In this document: in pieces, positions 1 to 10,900 of the stretch | Layout of the letters: each line of letters begins with the position of its first letter | How positions within the stretch are numbered: the stretch's first letter is position 1 | Notes under the pieces: model-generated | What the model was told of the DNA's origin: nothing | Database searches by the model: none | Seen by the model: only the letters and a program-made list of their open reading frames with translations | Source: Dermatemys mawii | Lineage: Eukaryota > Chordata > Testudines > Dermatemydidae | DNA length: 64,000 bases | Direction: 5' to 3' | NCBI GenBank assembly: GCA_007922305.1 | Contig: ML677334.1 | Coordinates: 17,463,853 to 17,527,852 of the forward strand | Made by a program: the position numbers and the translations under genes

Positions 1-524
1 ACTTCTTGACTGGCATATGCAATTCTGCACTCTCATATACTTTTGACACACCCAAGACATCTTAGTGAACACAAAACCTTAAATTGGCACACGCATAGTG
101 GGTAATTAGATGCCCAAGCTCCCTGATTTCTAAATGCAAATACAAGGATTGAGCATGCTAATACTGGGAGTGGAAAAACTGCATGGGGAAAACTTTTAGT
201 GCATCAAGTTGCAGCTGCAAACTAAGTGGTTTTTGGAAAATTTGATCCATATACTTTCAAGACTTTCAACTTGGACATTTGGCAACATGTTTTCCAATAA
301 AATTTGTAACAATTATACTGAACTTTTAAAACTCTAATTTGTTTTATTTTTGTTGATAACGTTAAATAATCCTAGTAAGATTTTCTATATTACGCTGCAA
401 GGTCTGTAAATGATTATGTGTGGGTGTTTGAGATAAAGAAAGGCAGAGAGAGACTTGGCTAAGAAAGTGAATTCAAGAACTGGATGCTTCCTGGAAGAAA
501 TAAAGGATCTTGTGGAGTTGACTT

Positions 525-572
525 ACATATATATAATATATATATGACTTATATATATATATATAATATTTT
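525..572. repeat. (AT)n microsatellite
   Basis: Two runs of alternating TA/AT are separated by a short 'gactt' interruption. This is simple sequence with no gene content. Confidence 0.9.
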
Positions 573-1544
573 GCACAGTGAATTTTGAAAAATTCTACCC
601 TCTTCCCCCACCATCACAAATTTTCTGTGGGTGGAAGAAGTGGGGGAAGTTTAGCTTTTTTAAACAAAAAAAAATCAATTTTCCCAAATGAAAATCTGTT
701 AAAAATTGTTTTGGTTTAAAAAAAAAACCCTACCACTTTTCAGCCTATTAAAAAATCAGTTGCTATTTTTTTTTACAAAAATTTAGACCAAAATGAAAGT
801 TAATTTAGTTTGAAAAATCATTTTTCATGTAAAAAAAAGTTTTGACAAAAAAGTTTTGTTCAGCTCTGAGACCTAGAGGACAGTTTTTGAGAATGAGAGG
901 TGGAAGCAGAGGCCTTGAGGGGATTATTAAAGATGCTTTGTCTGTGGAGACTATGTGGATTTGACTGGTAGGCAGGAGAGATTGAAAAGTACTAGGTTTC
1001 AGCCATAAAGTGTACGTATTTACTGAGAAGATATCACAAAGGCGAAGTGGGGAGCACTTCATAGAGACTGATTGTAGGGACGTTAGAAAGGAAGAATGGA
1101 GGTGATAGTTAGCCAGCATACCTTCCATGTGCCTAAAACCAAGTGTCTTACATCCATAATTTCCAATCATACAGTCTAAGGAATGCAACTCAGTGCAGTT
1201 TTCAATGTAATGGGGTGAAATAATTAAACATATATTTTCTGGAAGGACATTATTAAAGACACTGAAACAGAGACTAGTATCCCCAGAGATGAACAATGAT
1301 GCACCTAAACAGCTTTTAGCCACTCTGTATTTCTATCCCTATTTTCCAAATAAAATGTCCTAACAGATTTTTACTATCCACAAGAACTTATCTCTGTGGA
1401 GGAATTCCAGAAAAAAACAACCCATGCATTATATAATTCCTTAAGAAAAATTAGCTGGAGAAAGCTGCAGAATGTCAGTGTACAATAACATCTTATGCAG
1501 CTTACAGATATATTAAATCACGTACAGTAGAATTTATGTATCTG

Positions 1545-2208
1545 TGTGACGGAGTCAGACCAGAAGGATATAGGAGAGTGCTAGAAGGCAGGTATATTAG
1601 TCTGAGGATGTGCAGGTCCCTGTTCCCTGGATAGCCAAACAAAGGATACTCCAGACCAATCAAGACACCTGGGGCCAATTAAGAACCTTCTAGAAAGGAG
1701 TAGAAACAGCTAGCCTAATTGAGACACCTGAAGCCAATCAGGAACTGGCTGCATCCAGATAAAAACCTTCCAGTTAGTCAGGTGGGGTGTGGGTGTCAGG
1801 AGCTGTGGAAGGAGGTTGTGCTGTTGGTGAGTCTGAGTGGTGGACAACATATCATCCAGAAGGACGGAGGCCCTGAGGTAAGGGTGAAGTGGAGTTTGAA
1901 GAAGCAGGGACTGCTGTGGGGAAGTAGCCCAGGGAATTGTATTGTGTTTTGTGGATAAAAGGTCAGCCATCTTAGCTGATACTATTAGGGTCCCTGGGCT
2001 GGAGCCCAGAGTAGAGGACGGGCCCGGGCTTCCCCCCACTTTTTCCACCTTCCATATTGGCCTGTGATGAAGGTAACTCACTATGTGGTGACTTGTGCCA
2101 ATTATACTGAGAAAGGGAGGTCACTCTGGGGCCTAGATGAGTTTCTGAGGCCCCTAAATCTGCCAGGAAGCGCAGGACCCACGAGTACAAACTTGAAGCT
2201 TTGTCACA
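1545..2208 (+). mobile_element. Solo LTR, copy 1 (about 664 bp)
   Basis: The element begins TGTGACGGAGTCAGACC and ends GCTTTGTCACA, so it has TG...CA ends with a short TGTGAC/GTCACA inverted repeat as in retroviral-type LTRs. The 5 bp before it (1540-1544) and after it (2209-2213) are both ATCTG, a perfect target-site duplication. No gag/pol sequence lies next to it, so it is read as a solo LTR left by recombination of an endogenous LTR element. A highly similar copy in the same orientation sits at 28850-29509. Small open frames across it on both strands are unlikely to be genes. The exact family (ERV or gypsy-type) cannot be told from the LTR alone. Confidence 0.85.
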
Positions 2209-3162
2209 ATCTGATAATCTAAAAATGGGGATGGTAATGCTTACCCATCTTTGGAAAGTACTTTCAGATCCGCCTAGGAAAAACACTATGGACGCAATCC
2301 AGTAAAACACTTACTTTTGCTTAACATTACCTATGTGAATAGCCCAACTGGAATAGTACTAGTTATCTGGTTAAATATGTGCTTAAGTGTTTTTCTGGAT
2401 CAGGGCCTAGACAAGCACTAATTTATTATTAATTGGCTTGTCACTTTGATGGTCTGGTATGCAAATATAGTTTACATTCATTAGCCTAAATTTTTGTACA
2501 TCAGTCAGACTTGTTCATGCATGGAGGATTGCACATGTTCAAAGTAGGCACGTAGCACTCTGTCTGGAGTTTTAGTTTTGCTTGGGGTTTTTTTTGGAAA
2601 TGTAAGCCCCAGATTTCCTTTCATCCAAAGTAAATTCCCGCTATTGCTTTCTGTTACAACAAAGCTGGGGTGTTTATGGAGATGCTTGAGTGGAAACTAT
2701 ATAGACAGCTGTGAGTAGTTTGGTAAAATTATCCTGGCTGGTTACTGCAGATTATAGTCTTTCACTTGGACATTTTGAACTAAATTTAAGAGCTGTTTTG
2801 GTATAGTTTTTTGGCTCAATCAGAATTGTTTCTGTTTTAGCTAGAGATCTAGTAGGTCTATAGTGAATAGGATAGCTACACCACCAGATTAGCTATAACC
2901 ATATTTTTTTAACTAAATACAATTTGAAGAAAGAATAGAACATAAAAATATGTGTCTGGAGAGCAGCACAACTATAGGCAGTTTCAGTCAAAGGGAGAGC
3001 AGGAAATAGCTACACCCTCAAGTTGTATTTGCTATGATACAATCGTAATGTCATGCTCTGATATTGTAATGCTTTATTCACTAACTGTCTAGTAAACATT
3101 CATATCTTTCCCTTGTATTACAGAGCAGCATTAGCCACACAAAGCCAATGACTAATGTGTCA

Positions 3163-3295
3163 GGCCTGGTCTACACTAGCGGGGAGGGTCGACCTAAGAT
3201 ATGCAACTTCAGCTGCGTTCTGACGAGACGCGATAAATTAATCCCCAATAGATCGATCTCTATTCATCGATCCAGCCGGTAGTGTAGACAAGGCC
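3163..3295. mobile_element. PIF/Harbinger-type MITE, 133 bp
   Basis: The termini are inverted repeats (GGCCTGGTCTACACTA at the left, the complement TAGTGTAGACAAGGCC at the right). They are flanked by the 3-bp duplication TCA at 3160-3162 and 3296-3298. Three-base duplications and the 'GTCTACAC' terminus fit non-autonomous Harbinger elements. The same terminus occurs at 21147-21384 and in related form at 33501, 37438, 51069 and 57784. Confidence 0.8.
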
Positions 3296-3618
3296 TCAGT
3301 CAAGAAACACTGCAGTGTTTTCATTTTTTCAGCTTGTTAGGTAATTCTGTTTTTCCATATAAAAATCATTGTGTTACTCCTATATTTAGTCAATTATAGC
3401 TCTTCCTCCCTTCCTTTGTATTTTTAAGAGTCCATATAAATGTTCACATGAGGAAGTTCACATGAGGAAGTTTTGAGAATGGACTTTTTTTAAACTGGTT
3501 TGGAGTCATGTGTAAATTGTGAATTTGGGTGAGAATGTGTGAGTAATAAGTGGACTTTGTGTCTCTCTCTAGTCCATTGTCTGCTCTTGTTGCACTGGCT
3601 TCCTGTCTGTCTTCACAC

Positions 3619-3750
3619 AATCATAGAATCATAGACTATCAGGGTTGGAAGGGACCTCAGGAAGTCATCTAGTCCAACCCCCAGCTCAAAGCAGGACCAA
3701 ACCCCAACTAAATCATCCCAGCCAGGGCTTTGTCAAGCCTGACCTTAAAA
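3619..3750 (-). mobile_element. CR1 LINE 3'-end fragment
   Basis: The sequence starts 'aatcatagaatcatagac' and runs on through 'gggttggaagggacctcagg', which is the reverse complement of the CR1 3' terminus common in turtles, birds and crocodilians. Homology fades after 'gaccttaaaaa'. The fragment is on the minus strand with its 3' end at the left. Confidence 0.85.
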
Positions 3751-4587
3751 AACTCTGGTTGCTTTTCTTTGAGAGCCTTCTCCAACTCCGTCTACAAATA
3801 CCTTCCTTTAGCTCTCCACCTCAGCAGCTCCCCCAGCGTCTAATGGGGTCATAATTTGGCTCTACATCTATACATGATTCTGTGGGAATCTTCTAAATGC
3901 TTTGCCTCACTCAGTGCCCAGGACATCACATTAGAAAACACCTGAGATTACTAAACACCTGTAGTAATAAATGGACCATGTAATATAGTCTCAAGTTATA
4001 GTTTCAATCAAAATTCACTTGAGGAATGACCCTGAAATGTTGGAATATTTTAATCGGCTGAGCTGATTTTTAGGGCCATCCCAGTGCAAACAACAAATAA
4101 ATCCACTGAAGTCAACAGTTACACAGATGTTAGTGAGACAGAATCTAGCGCACCATTTCCACATTCAGTGGGCACAATTAAAGACTCTACTTTCACTACC
4201 TCAGGTATCTACAGTAATCACAGTATCCTTCTGTGCTTGGCTTAGCAAAAAACCACAATAGCTGCAGAATGGGACACGCTGAGTATTTAATAACACCTAC
4301 TGCATATTGCTTTCTAGAATTTGGGAACAACTTTAAATATGGCATTCCCCACTGATCTAAGGCAAATGTGGAAAAGAGGCGTCTGTAAAATGATAGATAT
4401 TTCAGTTTCACACCATATTAACATGCAAAATAACTTTTTTAATGAGGAACTTGAGGAGAATTGGCTAATGTATTTACTTTTTAAATACAATCACGAGGTA
4501 GATAAAATATAAACATTTTCACATCCTAAATGTATAGTCAGATAATAGGTATTATGTGGGATGAGAAAGAAGAAGGTAATGGGGAAG

Positions 4588-4713
4588 AGAAAGGAGGCCA
4601 CTAGTCAAACCTCACCCCTTATATCATTCCTAAGTCAAGTTGTTGACTCAAGAAAGGAGGCCACTAGTCAAACCTCACCCCTTATATCATTCCTAAATCA
4701 AGTTGTTGACTCA
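4588..4713. repeat. Tandem duplication, 2 x 63 bp
   Basis: Units 4588-4650 and 4651-4713 are identical apart from a single G/A difference (taagtc versus taaatc). The unit length is a multiple of three, so an open frame (4561-4914) runs through both units and into the following exon. That frame is not the GAD reading context, because GAD homology begins only at 4794. The duplication ends 80 bp before the exon, close to where a branch point and polypyrimidine tract would lie. Confidence 0.95.
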
Positions 4714-4793
4714 ATTCCTTTTGTGCCTCTTTTGTGTAACAGAAATACATTTTTGAAAATAGCCTGTTGCTATGTTTTTAAAACATATTTTAG

Positions 4794-4906
4794 GTTTACA
4801 TATGAAATAGCTCCAGTGTTCGTTGTCATGGAGGAGATCCTTCTCAAGAAAATGCATGAAATGGTTGGTTGGGGAGAAAAGGAAGCAGATGGTATATTTT
4901 CTCCTG
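4794..4906 (+). CDS. GAD exon A (visible residues 1-37)
   Basis: The acceptor is ...catattttag|gttt and the donor is cctg|gtaagt. The first G completes a codon, ATG if the GAD1 pattern NMF-TYE holds. The exon begins [10 protein letters not shown], a near-universal GAD stretch, and ends DGIFSP followed by a split glycine codon. The segment [20 protein letters not shown] differs from both GAD1 and GAD2. Confidence 0.95.
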
Positions 4907-7900
4907 GTAAGTAGACAGGAAATTACCCTTGCTATGGGCCTGATCTAAAGTCGGAGCAAATCAGTGAGAGTCTTTCCATTAAGTTCACTCACTTTTGGAT
5001 CAGGTTCTGTATGAAAACTTCATTAGGTTTGTTTTAGGGATGAGCACAGTAGCTTAAATAAAATAAAATAAAATAGGCAGCATCTTGACCCTTCCCTTTA
5101 AGAGCAAACATGAACTGAATTTTTCTGCAGTTTGCAATAATATGGTTAAATTATTTAAAACAATATTTATAATTTCAAAATATCATTAATAGCAATCAAG
5201 TAAATAAAAATGACAAGATAAAGAAGAAGGCAGCGGCTACTGCAATGTTATAGATCAGTGAAAACTTTCTCAGAGTAAAAATCCACAAAGCTTCTCGGAA
5301 TTCAATTTTACATCAAGCTAATTCTCAGAAAGCACCCTCTGGTACATGATACAATAAGAATAGAGACAGAAATGAACCTCTCAGAAATCAGAATGTGGAC
5401 AATTCTGAATTAAGCTCCTTAATTCCCTCTCTTTCTGTTAGGGACTGGGACATGGTGGGCTGGGGAAAAGAAAAGGAAGCTTACAATCAAATTTGCCTGA
5501 CAAGCAAGAATCTTAAGAGGTCCATCAAACTGGGACTTCCAATAGTGAATCTAATGAAATCTGTGGAAGCCTGGAGAAGTGCACAAGGGATTAAACAGTG
5601 GGGAGAAAATTCTGGGACCAAGATTTGACTGGTATTCTGTACACATATTCTGCAGTCAAAATGATCAGTCAGCTGGTGAATTGCAAATTGTTGGATCATT
5701 AAAGAATCAAAATTAAGCCAATAGAGGTATGCTAATTTATACCAGTTGAGAATCTGGCCCTATGATGCAATGATGTAAAATTTAAATTCCCAGGAGGAAT
5801 AAGCTATTCAAACCAAAACAGAAACATTTGTTTCCCTTCCATGCTCGTAGGTGGGACCATATCAAACCTTTACAGTGTTCTAGTGGCTCGTTATAAGCGG
5901 TTTCCTGAGATTAAAACCAAAGGCATGGCAGCACTTCCACACATTACGCTGTTTGTTTCCGAACATGTAAGTACAGAATTATAATATGTCTGTGTAAAAT
6001 AGCTTGTCCGTGCTAGATTCAGTACTGAATCTTGAAAATCAGTATTTAAATATTCAGACTACTGAAATAAATGAGCTGAAAATGAAATGAAATGAAATAC
6101 TTCTGGAGAAAGTTTGAGTGAGATTTTCCAAAGCGTGATTTAGGAGCACCTGTCCCACTGCAATTTACTAGTGCTTGTTTTTATGTTCTAAGTCACACAG
6201 GCTCTTTTGAAAATCCCCTCTTCTGACTTTAGGCACAGCCCTGAGTAAGTGGTATGGTATAAGCTGCGCCAGGTGTAGCCCTGGACATCACTGGGTATGT
6301 CTACATAGCAATGAACACCCTTTCCCCCAGCTGGCTTGTGTGTGGTGAGAAGGTCCCAGAGTTTGAGCTGCAGCTCGACCCCAAATTTTAAAATTTTGTT
6401 AAGATAATGTTTAAAAAAAAGTGAACGGTACAGAGTTTAAGCATAGAAGTTTCTGGTTGCAGGGAGTAACGTACAGATAACAAGGGTGCAAAGTTTGGTA
6501 TAAGATCAGGTGGCATATGGAATACATAATCTGCAATATCCCCGATTGGGGGTAAAACATTAACGGGTCAAAGTACTGATATTGAAATATGAGGGTATGT
6601 TCATATAATGGCTATGTTCAGGTGTGGAGTATAATGAGTACATATTATGATGAGGATGGATTGGCCCTCATTTGGTGAGATTTAATGTTCAGTGAGTTTA
6701 TGGTTCCAGTTCATATGGTCCAACGGACAAAGTCTCTCGTTCCCTTTCTCATAACTGACGCACGATGTCGCTCCGACTCATGCCTCCTGGTACTCTTGGT
6801 GGCCGGTGAAGTGTTCGATGGAGATGTCCCTGGACCATTGGATGGTGTCTGAGATCATGAGGTGCCGCATGAACCGTGTGTAGCATCAACCGATACCGCA
6901 GGTCTGCAGTTCACGCTTGTTATGGAGCTCCCAGGCACTCAGGGCTCTGATGATTAGGGCATCCATCTGCACCTCATAGCCCTTCGCTCTCAGGGTATCA
7001 GTCAGGGGAGCGTACTTTTCCATCTTACAAGCTTGGGCTTCACGAAAATCCTGTTCTTAAAATCGCGATGTCAACTTTGGTCAGGGCTGCAAAATAGTAC
7101 AAAAATAACCCACTATTTGCCCTGTAATTAAATATATTTACCATGCAACCCATAACTTAACCTATGATCATATAATCACATGATTCTCCTACTGATTAAC
7201 ATAACTGTTATAAATCTAATAAATCATCTCAAGGATATTTACACATTCCTAAGACTTTGTTTGCCAGAAGATGGAAATGGATGACAGGGGATGGATCACT
7301 TGATGATTACCTGTTCTGTTCATTCCTTCTGGGGCACCTGGCTCTGGCCACTGTCAGAAGACAGGACATTGGGCTAGATGGACCTTTGGTCTGACCCAGT
7401 AGGGCCATTCTTATGTTCTTATGTCTTACCGAGAATAGTTGCTTAGTAAATTACTGAATAGCATGTCTAATGACACTAGCTAGGATTTAAAAAAATGTAC
7501 AGACTACCAATGATCAGGGCAAATAATTATCTCCACATGGGGATCAGGAACTCCCTATACAGCAGAGCACAGTATTGCACAATTAGGAGCATTATGGGAG
7601 GGATAAGCCTCTTTTTGAAATATATGGTTTTGATCACTGTTAGACAGGATTTGATGGACTCCTGGTAAATTTCAACATGCCCATTCTTATATTCTTCTGT
7701 GTCATTAAACACCTAAGCTGTAACATACTTTGTATTCTCTAGGGCAGAAAAATATAATGGTGCCATTCATATGTTGTATGTACTTTGTATACACACATGT
7801 ATCCACCAAAACTCCCTTATCAACTTTTTCTTTTTTATATTTTAAGAGCCATTATTCAGTAAAGAAGGCTGCTGCGGTCCTTGGAATAGGGACAGACAAT

Positions 7901-10900
7901 GTAATTGCAGTAAAGTGTGATGAAAGGTAAGCCCCTTAATGTCTTCCAGTAAATGGGGTTTTTTTTCCTTCTGAATTTAACCTCTTGTGCCACTTGCTCT
8001 TGTGTCTATTTCTTAAGGTGGATTGTACTTTATAAAATGATCTTGAGCTACAGCTAAAGCAGAATTGATTACGTGCTAAAGTATGAGTCACTTATGAATA
8101 CAGAGCCAAATTTGTCGGTCCTTATTCAGTATTTACTCGATCTCCGTTTAACTCAAACTCTCTCTGAAGTCAGTGGGAGTTGTGCCTGAGTAAGGATGGA
8201 GTAAAACTAAGGGGCCAGTTCTACAAACTTCATTCCAATAGTCATACTACTTGACTAGTTGCCAAGTAACATACTATTTCACATGGGTAAAGGTGGCTGA
8301 ACCTGTCTCTAAGTAAAGATTTCAAGATGGGTCCCATGTATAGGGTAAGACTGAGGTTTTACTACTAACCCTATGTAACGAGCAAGACATGCTGAGCCAC
8401 CCCCAGAGCCTTTCAGGGAAGGAAATTGGACCTCAGAGAGGCACGATTCCTTCCCTTATTGTACCTAGCTCCGTGGAAGGATAGTGATTTGCTACTGGCC
8501 CTTTTACGCCTGACCCATGCCTGTAACAAATTAATGCCCGCTCAGCTATGCTGGCCAATGTACTGTGGGGGTGGAGCCAAGTGCCCTCACATTCCTGCCT
8601 TCTCTGCCCATTTCCACTTACCTGCTTGGGGAAAGTGTGGTAATAGGTGCACAGTACCTACTTTCCCCTGCATGCTTAGTACCAAGGGCAAGGACTTATA
8701 TATAGTGGCAGATAGTTCCAACTCCCTCTCATACCTGTGTTGCCTAGACCAGCGGTTCTCAACTGGGGGTCCCCCGCCCCTAGGGGTCCATGAGCTCTTT
8801 CAAGGTAGCTGCGGATCCCCCCAACGGGGCTGAATCCCAGAACCCCGAGCCCTGGTGCTCTCTGTGAAGCAGAAGCCCTGAACCCATGGGCAGAGGTGGA
8901 GACATGGCAGGCATTGCCCACCCCCTCAAATTGCAGCACAAGATCATGGCAGTGCCAGGGGCAGCTGCACACCACCCCATCTCCTCTCTCTGCTGGTGCC
9001 CCAGACTGAAGCTGCTCCTCAACTCCCAGCCCTCTTTGCTCCCACAGAGGCAGCCAGTAAGAGCCTCCTGGGTGGGGAAACCCAACTCCATGGCTGGCAG
9101 AGGAACAGGGACTGCAGGGGAGTCTTCCCAACACACAGCTCTTAGTATCCCCTCCCTGCACCCTGAGCTACCTCTCTGCCTCACACAATCCCCAGTGCCC
9201 CCTGCCTGTACCCTGAGCTACCTCCCTGCCTGCACACAACCCGTAGCACCCTCTGCAGCCTGAGCTACCTCCTTACCTGCACACAGCCCCAGCTACCCTC
9301 CTCCCTGCACGTTGAGTCACTCCCTGTCAACACACAGCCTCTAGCTATCACCTCCCTTCACCCTAAGTTGTTTTTAAACTTTTTGAGCTAAGGCCTCAAC
9401 CTTTGAGTTACAATTTTTGGTTGAGTACCCCCTCTGTCCTCCCTGCCCAGACAGGTGGAGGTGGTGCTCCCTCCCTAGACCCCACCATGTGCAGGTGGCT
9501 TGAGCCCTGCTGGCTCCTACCCACCCCAGTAGAAGTCAAACTATGCTTAGGCTCCTCTGCCCCCACTGGGCCCTGGAGTTTTTATAGCATAGTGAGGGGG
9601 TCCAGATGTGACCAGGTGTCCCGATTTTATAGGGACAGTCCCAATTTTGGGGTCTTTTTCTTATATAGTCTCTCATTACCCCCCACCCCGTTCCAATTTT
9701 TCACATTTGCTTTCTGGTCATCCTAGGCCTCAGAGACAAAAAGGTTGAGAACTCCTGGCCTAGACCACAACTTGGTCCACCTTTAAACTTACCCTTTCTA
9801 ATGCCATCTTCTCTTCACCTGAATATCTTTCATTTTATATGGTTACTTTGGGAGCAAGGCTGTTAAATAAATAAATAAATATAATTAAAAAAATTCTTTA
9901 TGACTTTTTCTAGTGTTTGGGAGGGGGACTATGCAGGAGTATATGAAGACATGCATTATGGCATTTTTATAATTCTGTGTCAGATACATTCTTGTTAAGA
10001 GGCCTCTGGGCCTCAGGTATTGGCGGTGAGAAAATTAAAATTGATTTATTTATTACTTAGGAGTATTATAACGTTGGAGTATGGTGATGTGGAAGAGAAA
10101 ACCTATTATCTTTACAAGCTGTGTAATAATTGATGTACTATAGAACTTTTTTAGAAATAATATCAGATTGGTAATGGAGTTTTTAAAAGACACTTGTTAC
10201 ATAATGGATATAAAGAGTGAGTTAAGTTTAAGTTTCAATGCTTAGTGGTTGTTGGGGGTTTTTTTCCCCTCTCATGTTTCTTTTACTGGTTATTACAATG
10301 TCTCCTAAAAGCTACAGGAACCCAAGCTGTACTCTTTCGTTTTAAACAGCAGAAGATTATTCTACATAGTTTAAAGACTGAAAAATTAAAACAGTAAACA
10401 ATATGCATGTGATAATGAGATATTAATGAGTTCAAAGGAAATGTGTCAAGGCACATAAAAGTGCATTATTACAGAACAGCATATCGCCGATATTACCTGA
10501 TTTTCAGAAATCTATATGTTCTTCATATGAGTTTTTAAAATACATCTGGTTTTTTTTGTTGTTGTTGTTAAAGGCAATGGCTATCCCATGACAACTCCAC
10601 AAAAATTACATCACTATCTAAATTTGTTTGATGCTTTTCTCTGAAGATTGTCAGGCAGTTCAGAAAATCCGTAGAAGACCCATTTAGATCTCTGTAGCTT
10701 CCTTTCTATGATGCTATAAATCCACACGGTTCCTTAGCTAAATCCACAGTTCCTACTAAATTCAGTGGGATTCACACACATATATCCAAATATAGATTTA
10801 GCTAAAATTCAGCAGCTGTGGCAGATTCAAAAACAGAAAAATGTTTTTATTTTCGTCAACAAAAAGTATGTAAAGGCCAAGATTCTGAAATCTGGGTGCC

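Larger units (their letters stand above)
1..4793 (+). other. Intron (3' part) upstream of the first visible GAD exon
   Basis: This stretch ends in the AG at 4792-4793, just before the first recognised exon, so it is the 3' portion of a GAD intron, possibly with further upstream intron/exon sequence. I looked for the preceding GAD exon (the conserved segment ending ...STANTNM in GAD1) and did not find it, so it probably lies outside the window. Recognisable contents are an AT-rich microsatellite near 525-570, an A/T-rich repeat with mirrored 'gaaaattttt'-like words near 580-870, a solo LTR (1545-2208), a Harbinger-type MITE (3163-3295), a CR1 3' scrap (about 3619-3750) and a 63-bp tandem duplication (4588-4713). 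The rest (about 900-1540, 2210-3160, 3850-4580) shows nothing I can name. Confidence 0.75.
5967..7846 (+). other. Intron between GAD exons B and C
   Basis: The contents are a partial Harbinger-like end ('gggtatgtctacat' near 6294), a minus-strand non-LTR Pol remnant (about 6730-7070) and a CR1 3' end (about 7253-7424). The rest, roughly 5970-6290 and 7430-7840, shows nothing recognisable. Confidence 0.85.

Noticed and set aside
805..1323. 172-residue open frame on the minus strand
   Set aside because: The N-terminal part has no family signature, the C-terminal part is A/T-run translation (FFVKTFFYMKNDF), there is no supporting splice or codon signal, and it overlaps worn repeat sequence.
1719..2310. 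Frames shared between the 1.5-2.3 kb and 29 kb regions as a conserved gene pair
   Set aside because: They are the same solo LTR in two places; TG...CA ends and target duplications explain the similarity.
4561..4793. 5' extension of the open frame into exon A as extra GAD coding sequence
   Set aside because: It consists of the 63-bp duplication and AT-rich intron; GAD homology starts exactly after the AG at 4793.
8426..9263. Several overlapping frames of 107-161 residues on both strands
   Set aside because: GC-rich interior of a non-autonomous hAT element and its flank; Pro/Leu/Ser-rich translations without conserved domains.
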